A stretch of DNA of 42,408 bases, taken from Hydrogenimonas sp. (lineage in GTDB: Bacteria; Campylobacterota; Campylobacteria; Campylobacterales; Hydrogenimonadaceae). Location of the stretch: positions 1-42,408 of the forward strand of contig WFYC01000082.1 of the NCBI GenBank assembly GCA_015490295.1, given 5' to 3'. Positions within the stretch are counted from its first letter, which is position 1. Every line of letters begins with the position of its first letter. Below the pieces are notes generated by a model. The model saw only the letters and a program-made list of their open reading frames with translations, searched no databases and was not told the origin of the DNA. Below are positions 1 through 8,293 of the stretch, in pieces. The translations under genes were made by a program, and so were the position numbers.

Positions 1-164
1 ATCGTTATGCCGCGCTCTTTTTCGATATCGTTGCTGTCCATGACACGCTCAGCGACCTCTTTGTGGGCTTCAAAAGTTCCCGACTGCTGCAAAAGGCCGT
101 CGACGAGTGTGGTCTTGCCGTGGTCGACATGCGCGATTACAGCTATATTTCTGATGTTTTGCAT
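1..164 (-). CDS. typA: TypA/BipA ribosome-associated GTPase, N-terminal part
   Basis: Partial gene: only the first 54 codons are in the window and the rest continues beyond base 1. The minus strand from the ATG at 164-162 reads [20 protein letters not shown], the P-loop (AHVDHGKT) of a translation-factor GTPase. It continues through a segment with the TypA-type pattern [14 protein letters not shown], which leads into the switch I region. TypA/BipA binds the ribosome and acts in stress-related translation and 50S assembly. LepA has a similar P-loop, but the [13 protein letters not shown] wording fits TypA. The gene diverges from fliK, so 165-354 holds the promoters of both. Confidence 0.85.
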   Translation of the reverse strand, partial: MQNIRNIAVIAHVDHGKTTLVDGLLQQSGTFEAHKEVAERVMDSNDIEKERGIT

Positions 165-296
165 ATGTTCGTAGTCCTAAGTAGAAGTGTAGTATTTCGC
201 GCATTATATCCAAAATTGCTTCAGATAGCATCCGCACTATCGATACAGATCCGGCATATCAGTTTTAGCCCCCTCTCTTTATCTCTTTTATCGGAA

Positions 297-312
297 AGGA
301 ACAGATATTGCT
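297..312 (+). promoter_or_regulatory. sigma54 (RpoN) promoter of the fliK-flgD-flgE1 operon
   Basis: The bases AGGAACAGATATTGCT keep the GG-N10-GC spacing (GG 298-299, GC 310-311) and the TTGCT -12 element of the sigma54 consensus TGGCAC-N5-TTGCT. It lies 43 bases upstream of the fliK ATG. Hook genes are RpoN-dependent in Campylobacter and Helicobacter, so the assignment fits. The rest of the 165-354 gap is AT-rich with no other element I can name. Confidence 0.6.
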
Positions 313-354
313 TTTATTTCAAAAACCGAAATCTCTTCCGGAGAAAGGCCGTAG

Positions 355-1839
355 ATGACATCTATATCTCACATGCCACTTCTAATGAAGCTTGAAGATA
401 TCGATACAGATCAGGGAAGCTCCCTTATGTCCAAAAAAGAGACCTCCCTTTTCAAAGAGCTTATGCAGCTCATCCAGAGTGATGAGACCGATCCGGAAAC
501 TCTTCAATCTCTTCTCGACACACTTGAAAAAGATCTGAAAAATAGCGGTCTGAAAAAGGAGGGAGCCGTAAAACCGGAACTCCCTTTCAACTGGATAGCA
601 TCTCATCATGGAGACGATCTGGAGGCCGAAAATGAGGCCTCGGCACAGAAACAGCCCGCCGTTTCGGAATCGAAACTTTACGCTCAGGTAGCTCTAGGGC
701 AAAAAATTGCCGATGTGCCCGTAATGCAGGTTCAAGGTAATCTCTCACCCCGGGAGAGTGAGCCTGAGACTTCTGCCGCCGACAGAATCCGCCACGCCCA
801 TATCCTTTCGAGGGCCTTTTTGGAGCAGAACGTCAGGGAGCAGGAGATTGTTCACGATTTTAGAGCATCCAAAGACCTCAAAGAGCTTATCCGTACGGCC
901 GAGCGTTACGGTCTCAGACCTGTCGGAGTGGAGATCGAAAACCAAAAACCGAAAACCGAAAACCTGATCCCTGAAATAAAAAAGATACCGTTGCCGTCTC
1001 CTCGTCTCGTTGAGCAGGCAGAGCATATTTCAAAAAGTGCGGCAACGGTGCTGCAACAAATCGAACACTCTGATCAGAGATCCCGGCTGCAGGTCCAACT
1101 CCAATCCCAGCCTCAAATGGATGCTAAAAAGGCAAATAGCCGTATAGATGGGACTCTCTCGCTGCAGGAACTTTTGAGAGAACCTGAAGAGAAGCGCACA
1201 AGAACCGAAAAACATCATATTGTAAAAGAAGGGACGGGAGAGATTGATCTTTTGAAGCTGCTCTCCGGCCTCGAGAGATCTATGCACACAAAGGGGAGCA
1301 GACATTCAGACGAAAAAAGTATAGAGGCATCGATGACGCAGCAGTCGCAAACACCCGCACCGCAAAACGATACTCTACCCGATATCGAGGAGGCCTTGGA
1401 GTTTGGCGGCAGTGAACCAAAAACGAGAGCCGCAGAGCATCTGAGTCAGAAGATAGTAGATGCGAAAGTAACGGTACGAAACTTTGCCCGAACGCTCCAA
1501 GAGCAGGTAGAAAACTATAAACCCCCGTTTACACGTATGCAGATCTCCCTGGATCCAAAAGATCTCGGCAGTGTCGACGTAACGCTCGTAAGCCGTGGCA
1601 ACAACCTCCATATACAGGTAAATTCGAATCCGACCGCCATAGGAATAATGGCGACTCAGGGCAACGAACTGAAAAATCAGCTCGTATCTATGGGCTTTAC
1701 CGATGTTCAGATGCAGTTCAACATGAATCAGCAGCAGGGACGACAGCAGTGGCAAAATAGCGGTGCAAACTATACCGAGAACGAAGAGACTCCCGATTTC
1801 TACGAATCGCTAGAGCTCATAATACCCCAGTACGTCTAA
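355..1839 (+). CDS. fliK: Flagellar hook-length control protein FliK
   Basis: 494 residues. The C-terminal 110 residues or so form the Flg_hook domain (PPFTRMQISLDPKDLGSVDV, then HIQVNSNPTAIGIMATQGNEL), which contacts the export switch FlhB and stops hook export at the right length. The rest is low-complexity, rich in Gln, Glu, Lys and Ser, as expected for the secreted molecular ruler. The start at 355 is preceded by GGAGAAAGG; later Met codons at 373, 385 and 427 are possible alternatives. It is followed 11 bases later by flgD, so it is first in a hook operon behind a sigma54-like promoter. A 28-base heptanucleotide repeat lies inside the gene at 937-964. Family assignment is secure from the C-domain and the flgD-flgE context. 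Confidence 0.88.
   Translation: MTSISHMPLLMKLEDIDTDQGSSLMSKKETSLFKELMQLIQSDETDPETLQSLLDTLEKDLKNSGLKKEGAVKPELPFNWIASHHGDDLEAENEASAQKQPAVSESKLYAQVALGQKIADVPVMQVQGNLSPRESEPETSAADRIRHAHILSRAFLEQNVREQEIVHDFRASKDLKELIRTAERYGLRPVGVEIENQKPKTENLIPEIKKIPLPSPRLVEQAEHISKSAATVLQQIEHSDQRSRLQVQLQSQPQMDAKKANSRIDGTLSLQELLREPEEKRTRTEKHHIVKEGTGEIDLLKLLSGLERSMHTKGSRHSDEKSIEASMTQQSQTPAPQNDTLPDIEEALEFGGSEPKTRAAEHLSQKIVDAKVTVRNFARTLQEQVENYKPPFTRMQISLDPKDLGSVDVTLVSRGNNLHIQVNSNPTAIGIMATQGNELKNQLVSMGFTDVQMQFNMNQQQGRQQWQNSGANYTENEETPDFYESLELIIPQYV
937..964 (+). repeat. Four heptanucleotide tandem repeats inside fliK
   Basis: GAAAACC, AAAAACC, GAAAACC, GAAAACC in direct succession. The unit is not a multiple of three, so gain or loss of one copy would shift the fliK frame upstream of its essential C-domain. 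The same 7-base periodicity appears in intergenic repeats at 5690-5717, 7609-7715 and 33354-33428. Confidence 0.7.
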
Positions 1840-1850
1840 GGAGAAACAAG

Positions 1851-2516
1851 ATGGATGTAACAAGCACAATCACACCAACCCCAACTACTGAAGCCACAGA
1901 CCAGGTTTACAACCCGAATGGGATACTGGGAAAAGATGACTTTCTGCAGCTTCTGATTACCGAACTCAAATATCAGGACCCGACAGATCCGATGGATTCC
2001 GATAAGATCCTGACCCAGACCTCACAGCTGGCGACACTCGAAGCTCAGACCAATACGAACGACACGATGAAGCAGATTTCGGAAGCGTACAAAAGCTCTG
2101 CACAGTTTAGCACCATAGGCGCCATAGGGAAGATCGCGGATGTAGGAAACAGCGATATAAGGCTGGACGAAAGTGGAAAAGTCGGTTTCGAGGTCTATTT
2201 TCCAGAAGAGGCCGCTTCTGGAACACTACAGATTACCGATTCATCCGGAAACCTCGTCAAAAGTGTCGATCTGCCTTCGCTATCATCCGGTGTACACGCT
2301 TTCGAGTGGGACGGCACCGACGCATCCGGAAACCAGGTGGATGCCGGAGTCTACCAGGTATACGTCTCCTACACGACCTCTTCGGGAAAAGAACTCGATA
2401 CGAGAGTGGGGCTATACCCCATCGAATCGGTCAGGTTCGAAGACGGGGAGGCCCTTTTGAAACTCGGGTCCAACTATGTGCCTCTCGCACAGGTAAAAGA
2501 GGTCTACGGAGACTGA
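1851..2516 (+). CDS. flgD: Flagellar hook assembly scaffold FlgD
   Basis: 221 residues. The N-terminal FlgD signature is clear: ILGKDDFLQLLITELKYQDP, then PMDSDKILTQTSQLATLEAQ (residues about 25-65), the conserved part needed for export. The middle and C-terminal part forms a FlgD Ig-like/Tudor region with VDLPSLSSGVHAFEWDGTDA and SGNQVDAGVYQVYV. FlgD caps the growing hook and is discarded when the hook is finished. It has a strong Shine-Dalgarno (AAGGAG, spacing 7). It lies between fliK and flgE1 and ends one base before flgE1 begins, indicating co-translation. Confidence 0.93.
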   Translation: MDVTSTITPTPTTEATDQVYNPNGILGKDDFLQLLITELKYQDPTDPMDSDKILTQTSQLATLEAQTNTNDTMKQISEAYKSSAQFSTIGAIGKIADVGNSDIRLDESGKVGFEVYFPEEAASGTLQITDSSGNLVKSVDLPSLSSGVHAFEWDGTDASGNQVDAGVYQVYVSYTTSSGKELDTRVGLYPIESVRFEDGEALLKLGSNYVPLAQVKEVYGD

Positions 2517-2517
2517 G

Positions 2518-3816
2518 ATGAACAGATCTTTCTATAACGGAATATCGGGAACAAAGACACATCAAAGCGGTATAGACATCTGGGGAAACAATATAGCCAA
2601 CGTAAATACCGTAGGGTACAAAACCAATCTGCCGGAGTTTAGCTCCATATTTGCACAGACTCTTACGGAAGGTAACGGCTCGCCTACGAGCGACCAGATT
2701 GGACTGGGTTCCAAACTGGACTCTACAGCCATAAGCATGAACCAGGGTACACTTCAACAGAGCGACAACCCGCTCGATCTGGCCATTCAGGGCGACGGCT
2801 GGTTCGGTGTAAGCGGTATGAACAACAGACAGTTTTTTACAAGAAACGGGCTCTTCTCTACAAATGCGGACGGTTATATCATAGACGGTTACGGCAATTT
2901 CCTGCTCGGAACAAGTGCGAACAATATAGGATATGCGGCAGATCCGGAAGATCCAGCCAAAACCATCGCCGTTTTGAACAGATCTGTATCGTCGGTAGAT
3001 CTCTCATCCCCAGAAGCGCAGGGTAAACTTCAGCTTCCGGCACGCATGTACTACCCTCCCGAAGCCTCTACAAGAGCCGAATTCAAGGCAAATCTTCCTG
3101 TCGACTACCTGCCGGGGCAGAGATTCAACACCAAAGCGGGACTTATCGCACCGGACGGCTCGAAACATACTCTAACGGTAGTATATACCAAAAGTGACGT
3201 TCAGCCTGCCCTTGGAAGCGCATGGGACTATAGAGCCTTTATAGATGATGAAGCGAATCCGTACTCGGAAGTTACCGGCCGGTTGGAGTTTGATGAGCAG
3301 GGTGGGCTTAGAACAGTTCCGACTACTTTTACCATAGACAACCACGGCGGACCGGTGGAAGTGACACTCGGAACCTCGGCATACGACGGTCTGGTATCTA
3401 TAGCAGGAGCCGATATAGCTACCTCTTCCAACGCCGACGGATTTCCCGAAGGATATCTAAACGGTTATAGAATCGACCAGGAGGCAAACATCATAGCCTC
3501 TTTTAACAACGGTAGATTAAGTGCAATTGGAAAAGTGGCCGTTTTCCACTTCCAAAACGACCAGGGTCTGGAAAAGGCGGGTTCCAACATATATATGTCA
3601 TCATCAAACAGTGGCTCGGCGACATTTTTCAAAGATGCCGACGGAAACACAGTACTTGGAGCAAATGTAATAAATAATGCGCTTGAAAACAGTAATGTGA
3701 ACCTTGCAACCGCGCTTACCGAGCTTATCGTAATGCAAAAAGCATTCGATGCGAGCGCAAAAAGCATAACTACCTCAGATCAGATGATCCAGAAGGCGAT
3801 CAATATGAAAAAGTAG
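2518..3816 (+). CDS. flgE: Flagellar hook protein FlgE (shorter paralogue)
   Basis: 432 residues. It has the N-terminal rod-hook-filament helix pattern (FYNGISGTKTHQSGIDIWGN followed by NIANVNTVGYK) and the C-terminal D0 helix (NSNVNLATALTELIVMQKAF, then AKSITTSDQMIQKAINMKK), which pack together in the hook tube. The middle is the variable outer hook domain. It follows flgD by one base. A second, longer FlgE-like gene lies directly downstream behind its own promoter; paired hook-like genes are common in Campylobacterota. Which of the two is the main hook subunit cannot be read from sequence; the 600-residue one is closer in size to the long epsilon-proteobacterial hook proteins. Confidence 0.85.
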   Translation: MNRSFYNGISGTKTHQSGIDIWGNNIANVNTVGYKTNLPEFSSIFAQTLTEGNGSPTSDQIGLGSKLDSTAISMNQGTLQQSDNPLDLAIQGDGWFGVSGMNNRQFFTRNGLFSTNADGYIIDGYGNFLLGTSANNIGYAADPEDPAKTIAVLNRSVSSVDLSSPEAQGKLQLPARMYYPPEASTRAEFKANLPVDYLPGQRFNTKAGLIAPDGSKHTLTVVYTKSDVQPALGSAWDYRAFIDDEANPYSEVTGRLEFDEQGGLRTVPTTFTIDNHGGPVEVTLGTSAYDGLVSIAGADIATSSNADGFPEGYLNGYRIDQEANIIASFNNGRLSAIGKVAVFHFQNDQGLEKAGSNIYMSSSNSGSATFFKDADGNTVLGANVINNALENSNVNLATALTELIVMQKAFDASAKSITTSDQMIQKAINMKK

Positions 3817-3830
3817 GAATGGATTTTGCT
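3815..3830 (+). promoter_or_regulatory. sigma54 (RpoN) promoter of the second flgE
   Basis: AGGAATGGATTTTGCT has GG at 3816-3817 and GC at 3828-3829 (N10 spacing) with the TTGCT -12 element. It overlaps the stop codon of the first flgE and lies 57 bases before the second flgE ATG. A TATAAT at 3832-3837 overlaps downstream and could be a sigma70 element instead. Confidence 0.6.
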
Positions 3831-3886
3831 TATAATCTTAATAATAATGAAAAGAAGAATAAAAATCACTATTAAAGGATAGACTC

Positions 3887-5689
3887 ATGATGCGATCACT
3901 CTGGGCCGGCGTATCCGGACTGCAATCTCACCAAGTCGCGATGGACGTAGAGGGCAACAACATTGCCAACGTTAACACGAACGGCTTCAAATACTCCCGT
4001 GCGAACTTTGCCGACTTGCTGAGCCAGACAAGTAAAATAGCCACCGCTCCGCAGGGTGGACTCGGCGGAAAGAACCCGATGCAGATAGGACTTGGAACCT
4101 CCATACAGAACGTAAGCCACATCTTTTCACAGGGATCGGTACAGAATACGGATAAAAATACAGATGTGGCGATACAGGGTGACGGCTTCTTCATAGTAAG
4201 CGGAGACGGCGGCAAGACACAGAAGTTCACAAGAGCGGGAGACTTCAAGTTCGATGCAAATGGGAACTTCGTCGACAACAACGGCTACATTGTTCAGGGG
4301 TGGGTAAGAGATACAGATACGAACCTGATAGACTCCACCGCCCCTATTCAGGATATCAACATACCGCCGGGGCTCACTACACCCGCAAACGCCACCACGT
4401 TCATACAGCTGAAGGCCAACCTTAACTCGGGCGACACCATCGTCAACAAAGCACCTACATATCCGCTCGATTCTACCGACGGGTTGGGAGTGAACGAGAA
4501 GAGCGACGATATGGGCGTACTTTTCAACGGCAACGGAGAGGCGTTCAATCTGCAGCCTCCGGTAGGCGGAGTAGGCGGGCAGGGGGTAAGAGTATCCTTC
4601 GACAACGGTACGACCACCGTTCTTTTCAGATATACCAACGATCCGGCACAGGTTACCAACCCAACGAACCTCGCCGACGGCAGTACAAACTACTTCAGAA
4701 CCACCGAAGATCTCAGGCGTCAGCTTCAGGATCTGGCCCAGGCGCAGTCAGCGGCCGCCCAGGTCACCGTGAACGATCAGGGTAAATTCCAGTTGAGCAA
4801 CAATGGAGCGGGAAGCGACCTGACCATTTCAGTATCCAGCATTGTGGATGCCAACACTCAAGAGAACCCTCTCTTTACCCAGGCGATCGGATCGCTCGCC
4901 GGTCTGCTTCCGGCAAATACGACGAGCGTTAAACTATCGCAGCCCATCACGGCGGCGGTACACTCCTCGAGTATAGACGTATTCGACTCCCTTGGAACCA
5001 AACATACAGTACGTTTCGATTTCAGAAAAACCGGTTTCACCGCAACGGGCGGTACCTCCTGGACATATGTCGTCTCCGTACCGCAGCCCGGCACCATCGC
5101 CGGAGCCATAGCTCCCAACGAAAATATCCTCGAGGGGGGCACCATCGATTTCAACTCCGACGGCTCCCTGGCACAGTACAACCCTCCCGGTATCACCTAT
5201 ACCGCCAACAACGGCTCCGCTCCAAACCAGCAGATCGACTTCAAGTTCGGAACGATCAACGGATTCGACGGAATCACGAGCTACGACTCCGAATCTTCAA
5301 CGGCGGGTATAAGCCAGGACGGTTTTCCCGGCGGCGATCTCGTCGGTATCAGGATCGATCAGAGTGGTACACTGATCGGCTCTTTCAGCAATGGACGCTC
5401 ATTCGGCCTGGCGCAGATAGCTATGGCAAAATTCGCCAACAACGAGGGTCTAATGAGCGACGGCGGAAACATATTCATTCAGTCGGCCAACAGCGGCGAC
5501 CCGATAATAGGAAAAGCCAACAGCGGCGGACGTGGATTTATAAACTCCTCGTCGCTCGAGATGTCAAACGTCGACCTGAGCCGCTCTCTTACGCAGCTGA
5601 TTGTCGTACAAAGAGGCTACCAGGCCAACTCCAAAACGATCACCACATCCGACCAGATGCTCCAGACCCTGCTGCAGTTAAAACAGTGA
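3887..5689 (+). CDS. flgE: Flagellar hook protein FlgE (longer paralogue)
   Basis: 600 residues. N-terminal D0 helix (LWAGVSGLQSHQVAMDVEGN followed by NIANVNTNGFKYSRANF), a large variable central region, then a FlgE/FlgF-type domain (GISQDGFPGGDLVGIRIDQS, IAMAKFANNEGL) and the C-terminal helix (SNVDLSRSLTQLIVVQRGYQ followed by ANSKTITTSDQMLQTL). It is secreted by the flagellar apparatus and polymerises into the hook. The Shine-Dalgarno is AAAGGA, 9 bases before ATG. Separate transcription from fliK-flgD-flgE1 is likely because of the sigma54-like site at 3815. It is convergent with dgt across a repeat and hairpin region. Confidence 0.92.
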   Translation: MMRSLWAGVSGLQSHQVAMDVEGNNIANVNTNGFKYSRANFADLLSQTSKIATAPQGGLGGKNPMQIGLGTSIQNVSHIFSQGSVQNTDKNTDVAIQGDGFFIVSGDGGKTQKFTRAGDFKFDANGNFVDNNGYIVQGWVRDTDTNLIDSTAPIQDINIPPGLTTPANATTFIQLKANLNSGDTIVNKAPTYPLDSTDGLGVNEKSDDMGVLFNGNGEAFNLQPPVGGVGGQGVRVSFDNGTTTVLFRYTNDPAQVTNPTNLADGSTNYFRTTEDLRRQLQDLAQAQSAAAQVTVNDQGKFQLSNNGAGSDLTISVSSIVDANTQENPLFTQAIGSLAGLLPANTTSVKLSQPITAAVHSSSIDVFDSLGTKHTVRFDFRKTGFTATGGTSWTYVVSVPQPGTIAGAIAPNENILEGGTIDFNSDGSLAQYNPPGITYTANNGSAPNQQIDFKFGTINGFDGITSYDSESSTAGISQDGFPGGDLVGIRIDQSGTLIGSFSNGRSFGLAQIAMAKFANNEGLMSDGGNIFIQSANSGDPIIGKANSGGRGFINSSSLEMSNVDLSRSLTQLIVVQRGYQANSKTITTSDQMLQTLLQLKQ

Positions 5690-5795
5690 AAGTGAAAAAC
5701 TAAAAACTAAAAGTTCAGGATGGCTGCTACGCAGCCTTCCATTCTAACAATAAAGAGGGGTAAAGCCCCGTTCAAACGACGAATGACGAATAGAC
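5690..5795. repeat. Heptad repeats flanking two hairpins at a convergent junction
   Basis: Starting at the flgE stop there are about four 7-base units (AAAACTA type, 5693-5717), then a 10-bp stem with one mismatch (5718-5740, core GGCTGC-TAC-GCAGCC), a second stem (GGGG-TAAAG-CCCC, 5757-5769), and two GACGAAT units (5777-5790). It lies between the convergent flgE and dgt ends and could serve both as a transcription terminator. There is no T-run of the classical intrinsic terminator type. Confidence 0.55.
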
Positions 5796-6893
5796 TCACG
5801 ACAATCCATAGATCTCCCGATACCTCTGCAACGCGTACCTGTCGCTCATTCCGGCTATAAAATCTGCTATGACCCGGCTGCCGTTTTTGCTCTGAAGCAT
5901 CTCTTTGTACTCTTTGGGCAGAAGGTCGTTATCTTCACTCATCGCCGCATACAGCTTTTTTATGCACTCCTTTCCCGCATGCATCTTGCTCACTATCCTC
6001 TCGTGGCGATATAGTTTTTTGAACATTATCTTTTTCAACTCTTTGATCTGTGTTGCGAGCTCTTTGTTAAAAGCTATCGGGGCCGGCTCTTTTGCCGGTA
6101 TCGTTTTACAGAGAATCTTTTGGGTATCGGGTACATTTTTTCGGCTCGACTCTATGAGTTCGGTAACAAGGTGGCTTATGAGCATCCCGACAAAACGGTA
6201 TCGGTGCAGTTTGGTACCTCTTTCGAGCCCCTCTTCGCGCACCTTCTCGTCGATCATCGCGGCAAGAGGATTCTCGAGAATATCTTCGAACGCTATGAGC
6301 CCGAACTGTATGCCGTCGTCTATGTCGTGGCTTATGTAGGCGATCTCGTCTGCATGGTCGACTATCACCGCTTCCAAAGAGGGGTGGTAATCGAGCCCAA
6401 ACGTCTCATCGTACCACTCGTTTAAAAACGGTTTTCTGTAGGGGTAGGAGTGTTTCAAAATTCCTTCCAGTGTGGCAAAAGTGAGATTGAGCCCGTCGAA
6501 CTGCGCATACCTCTTCTCTAGCTTCGTCACCACTCTGAAAGATTGGAAGTTGTGGTCGAACCCATTTTCGTTTCCGCTCTCTTTCAGACAGACATCGAGC
6601 GTATCGCCGCCGACGTGACCGAACGGTGTATGCCCCAGGTCGTGCGCCAGCGCGATGGTTTCGGCAAGGGTCTCATGACACCCCAGCGCATTCGAGACGG
6701 CCCTGGCAATCTGGCTCACCTCCAGGGAGTGGGTGAGCCTCGTCCTAAAATAGTCCCCTTCGTGGTTTATGAAAACCTGCGTCTTGTACTCCAGTCTCCT
6801 GAACGAACTGGTATGGATAACCCTGTCGCGATCTCTTGCGAACGGATCCCTGAAATCGGCTATCGCCGGATTGAAACGGTCGGTACATCTCAT
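5796..6893 (-). CDS. dgt: dNTP triphosphohydrolase (dGTPase family, HD domain)
   Basis: 365 residues from the ATG at 6893-6891. It hydrolyses dGTP or other dNTPs to nucleoside and triphosphate, setting dNTP pools. Metal-binding HD residues are visible: H55 (TRLTHSLEVSQIAR), H84-D85 (ALAHDLGHTPFGH) and the later Asp in VDHADEIAYISHDIDDG. The start was chosen over an upstream one at 7040 because the longer form would run into thyX and a good Shine-Dalgarno (AAGGAA, spacing about 8) precedes the 6893 ATG. It diverges from thyX, another dNTP-pool gene. Substrate preference cannot be read from sequence. Confidence 0.9.
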   Translation of the reverse strand: MRCTDRFNPAIADFRDPFARDRDRVIHTSSFRRLEYKTQVFINHEGDYFRTRLTHSLEVSQIARAVSNALGCHETLAETIALAHDLGHTPFGHVGGDTLDVCLKESGNENGFDHNFQSFRVVTKLEKRYAQFDGLNLTFATLEGILKHSYPYRKPFLNEWYDETFGLDYHPSLEAVIVDHADEIAYISHDIDDGIQFGLIAFEDILENPLAAMIDEKVREEGLERGTKLHRYRFVGMLISHLVTELIESSRKNVPDTQKILCKTIPAKEPAPIAFNKELATQIKELKKIMFKKLYRHERIVSKMHAGKECIKKLYAAMSEDNDLLPKEYKEMLQSKNGSRVIADFIAGMSDRYALQRYREIYGLS

Positions 6894-6943
6894 ATCTATA
6901 ATTCCTTCAAAACTTCCGAATGAGCTTTTTATTTTTTTTCGAT

Positions 6944-6949
6944 TATAAT
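6944..6949 (+). promoter_or_regulatory. Candidate -10 element for thyX
   Basis: TATAAT 31 bases before the thyX ATG at 6980, downstream of a T-rich run. No clear -35, which is usual for the Campylobacterota vegetative promoter. Confidence 0.4.
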
Positions 6950-6979
6950 ATCTCAAATTCGATTCAAAAAAGGATGCGC

Positions 6980-7603
6980 ATGAAAATAACTCTGCTACAC
7001 CACACGCCACTGGAAGTTTGTGCCCATGCCATCCGCACATGCTGGCAGAGTTTCGACAAAAGCGACGGCGGCGGAGAAAAAGATAGAGAGCTGATCGACC
7101 GCGTAGGCAACAAGTTCAAGCACGCCAGTACACTCGAACATCTTGTATACACCTTCTACATACAGGGCATAAGCCGCGCCGTACTGCAGGAGCTTGCACG
7201 CCACCGAATGGCTTCGCTCAGCGTAAAGAGCACCCGCTACACACTAAAAGAGCTCAAAGAGGAGACTCCTTTTTCGACCACAGATATAGAGAGGGCCGAA
7301 AAGTACCTAGTCATGACAGAGAGCGCCCTGGTAAACGAGATGAGCATAAAAGCGCTTGAGAACCTACGGCAGCTGCTTGTAGAGGGAATCTCAAACGACA
7401 AAGCGAAATATGCGCTTCCCGAGTGTTATAAAACCGAACTAACATGGACTATAAACGCCAGGAGCCTTCAAAACTTCCTCGAACTAAGAAGCGACAAGGC
7501 GGCACTCTGGGAGATAAGAGATCTGGCGCACGCAATCTACGAGAAACTCCCCGACGAGCACAAATATCTTTTTCATATCAAGAACTACGAAGAGAGTGAA
7601 TAA
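6980..7603 (+). CDS. thyX: Flavin-dependent thymidylate synthase ThyX
   Basis: 207 residues. It makes dTMP from dUMP with FAD and NADPH, using methylene-tetrahydrofolate as carbon donor. The diagnostic ThyX motif RHRxxSxxxxSxR is present: RHRMASLSVKSTR at residues 74-86. The ATG at 6980 is preferred because AAAAAAGG ends 6 bases before it; an in-frame ATG at 6974 and a longer frame from 6920 overlap that ribosome site. It diverges from dgt, so synthesis and breakdown of dNTPs share one intergenic region. The gene is convergent with ruvC across a repeat element. Confidence 0.95.
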   Translation: MKITLLHHTPLEVCAHAIRTCWQSFDKSDGGGEKDRELIDRVGNKFKHASTLEHLVYTFYIQGISRAVLQELARHRMASLSVKSTRYTLKELKEETPFSTTDIERAEKYLVMTESALVNEMSIKALENLRQLLVEGISNDKAKYALPECYKTELTWTINARSLQNFLELRSDKAALWEIRDLAHAIYEKLPDEHKYLFHIKNYEESE

Positions 7604-7718
7604 CGAATTAAAAACTAAAAATTCAGGAAAGGTCGCTCTACTCCCTTTTATTTCAAATAAATTCCACGCCAAAGGCGTGGCATACCTAAACTTTTAACTT
7701 TTCGTTTTTAGTTTTTAG
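7604..7718. repeat. Palindromic intergenic element with heptad arms and a 7-bp hairpin
   Basis: The left arm (7609-7624) carries AAAAACT/AAAAATT units, the right arm (7686-7722) carries their reverse complement (TTTTTAG units, about four), and a perfect hairpin CCACGCC-AAA-GGCGTGG sits between them (7664-7680). It lies between convergent thyX and ruvC and may end transcription from both sides. Confidence 0.6.
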
Positions 7719-8183
7719 TTAAATTCTCTGCGCATGCGTTATCGCCACGGCCATCGCATCGGTTATGTCCAGCGGTTTTATCTCCCTCTTTATTTTCAAG
7801 ATACGTTTTACCATGAAGGCGACCTGCTCCTTGGCCGCTTTTCCGTTGCCGGTCAGAGCCTTCTTTACCTGAAGCGGCGTATACTCGGAAAAGTTTCCGA
7901 TCTCCTGCAGAATCTTCAGGCTCAGAGCGCCTCGAAACTGCGCAAGTTTCAAAACCGTTTTGGGGTTGTATGCGTAGAAGATATCCTCTATCGCCACCTC
8001 GTCTACACTGTTCGCTTTTAAAACAAGGTCGAGCCCCTCGACCAGCTCCACTATCTGGTGCTGGAGAATCTTCTGCTTTATTTTGATGAGGCCTGCCTCA
8101 ACCAGAACAATCGACCGGCCCTCTTTTTTAACTATCGCGTACCCGCAGTTTCTGCTGCCGGGGTCTATACCGAGTATATTCAA
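7719..8183 (-). CDS. ruvC: Holliday junction endonuclease RuvC
   Basis: 154 residues, normal length for the family. RuvC resolves Holliday junctions as a dimer with RuvAB. Catalytic acidic residues are visible: D7 in [13 protein letters not shown]66 in [14 protein letters not shown] and the C-terminal Asp pair in [13 protein letters not shown]. The start codon is TTG (8183-8181) after a GAGGGTG ribosome site. It diverges from dnaA, and the shared gap is the first half of the replication origin; this ruvC-dnaA neighbourhood is reported for origins of other epsilon-proteobacteria. Confidence 0.93.
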   Translation of the reverse strand: MNILGIDPGSRNCGYAIVKKEGRSIVLVEAGLIKIKQKILQHQIVELVEGLDLVLKANSVDEVAIEDIFYAYNPKTVLKLAQFRGALSLKILQEIGNFSEYTPLQVKKALTGNGKAAKEQVAFMVKRILKIKREIKPLDITDAMAVAITHAQRI

Positions 8184-8293
8184 CTTTTCACCCTCTTATT
8201 CACAGTGTGAATAGTATACTTTTCACACTTTCGTAACCTTATTTTAACGAAGATGAGATAAAATATTCACACACTTTATTCACAGGTTGAAAA
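8184..8293. other. oriC part 1: DnaA-box cluster between ruvC and dnaA
   Basis: Two exact TTATTCACA boxes on the plus strand (8196-8204 and 8276-8284), one single-mismatch box in reverse (8206-8214) and one forward (8263-8271), plus a weaker one at 8219-8227. An AT-rich stretch lies between them (8233-8267). The last box ends just before the dnaA ribosome site, so DnaA bound there should repress its own translation start region or promoter. Box type and position fit the bipartite origins described for this phylum. The minimal origin was not tested. Confidence 0.8.

Noticed and set aside
5690-5795. Insertion sequence or transposon end
   Set aside because: No transposase, no target duplication that I can see; better described as heptad repeats with hairpins.
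6894-7040. Longer dgt start at 7040
   Set aside because: It runs into the divergent thyX gene and lacks a ribosome site; ATG 6893 has one.
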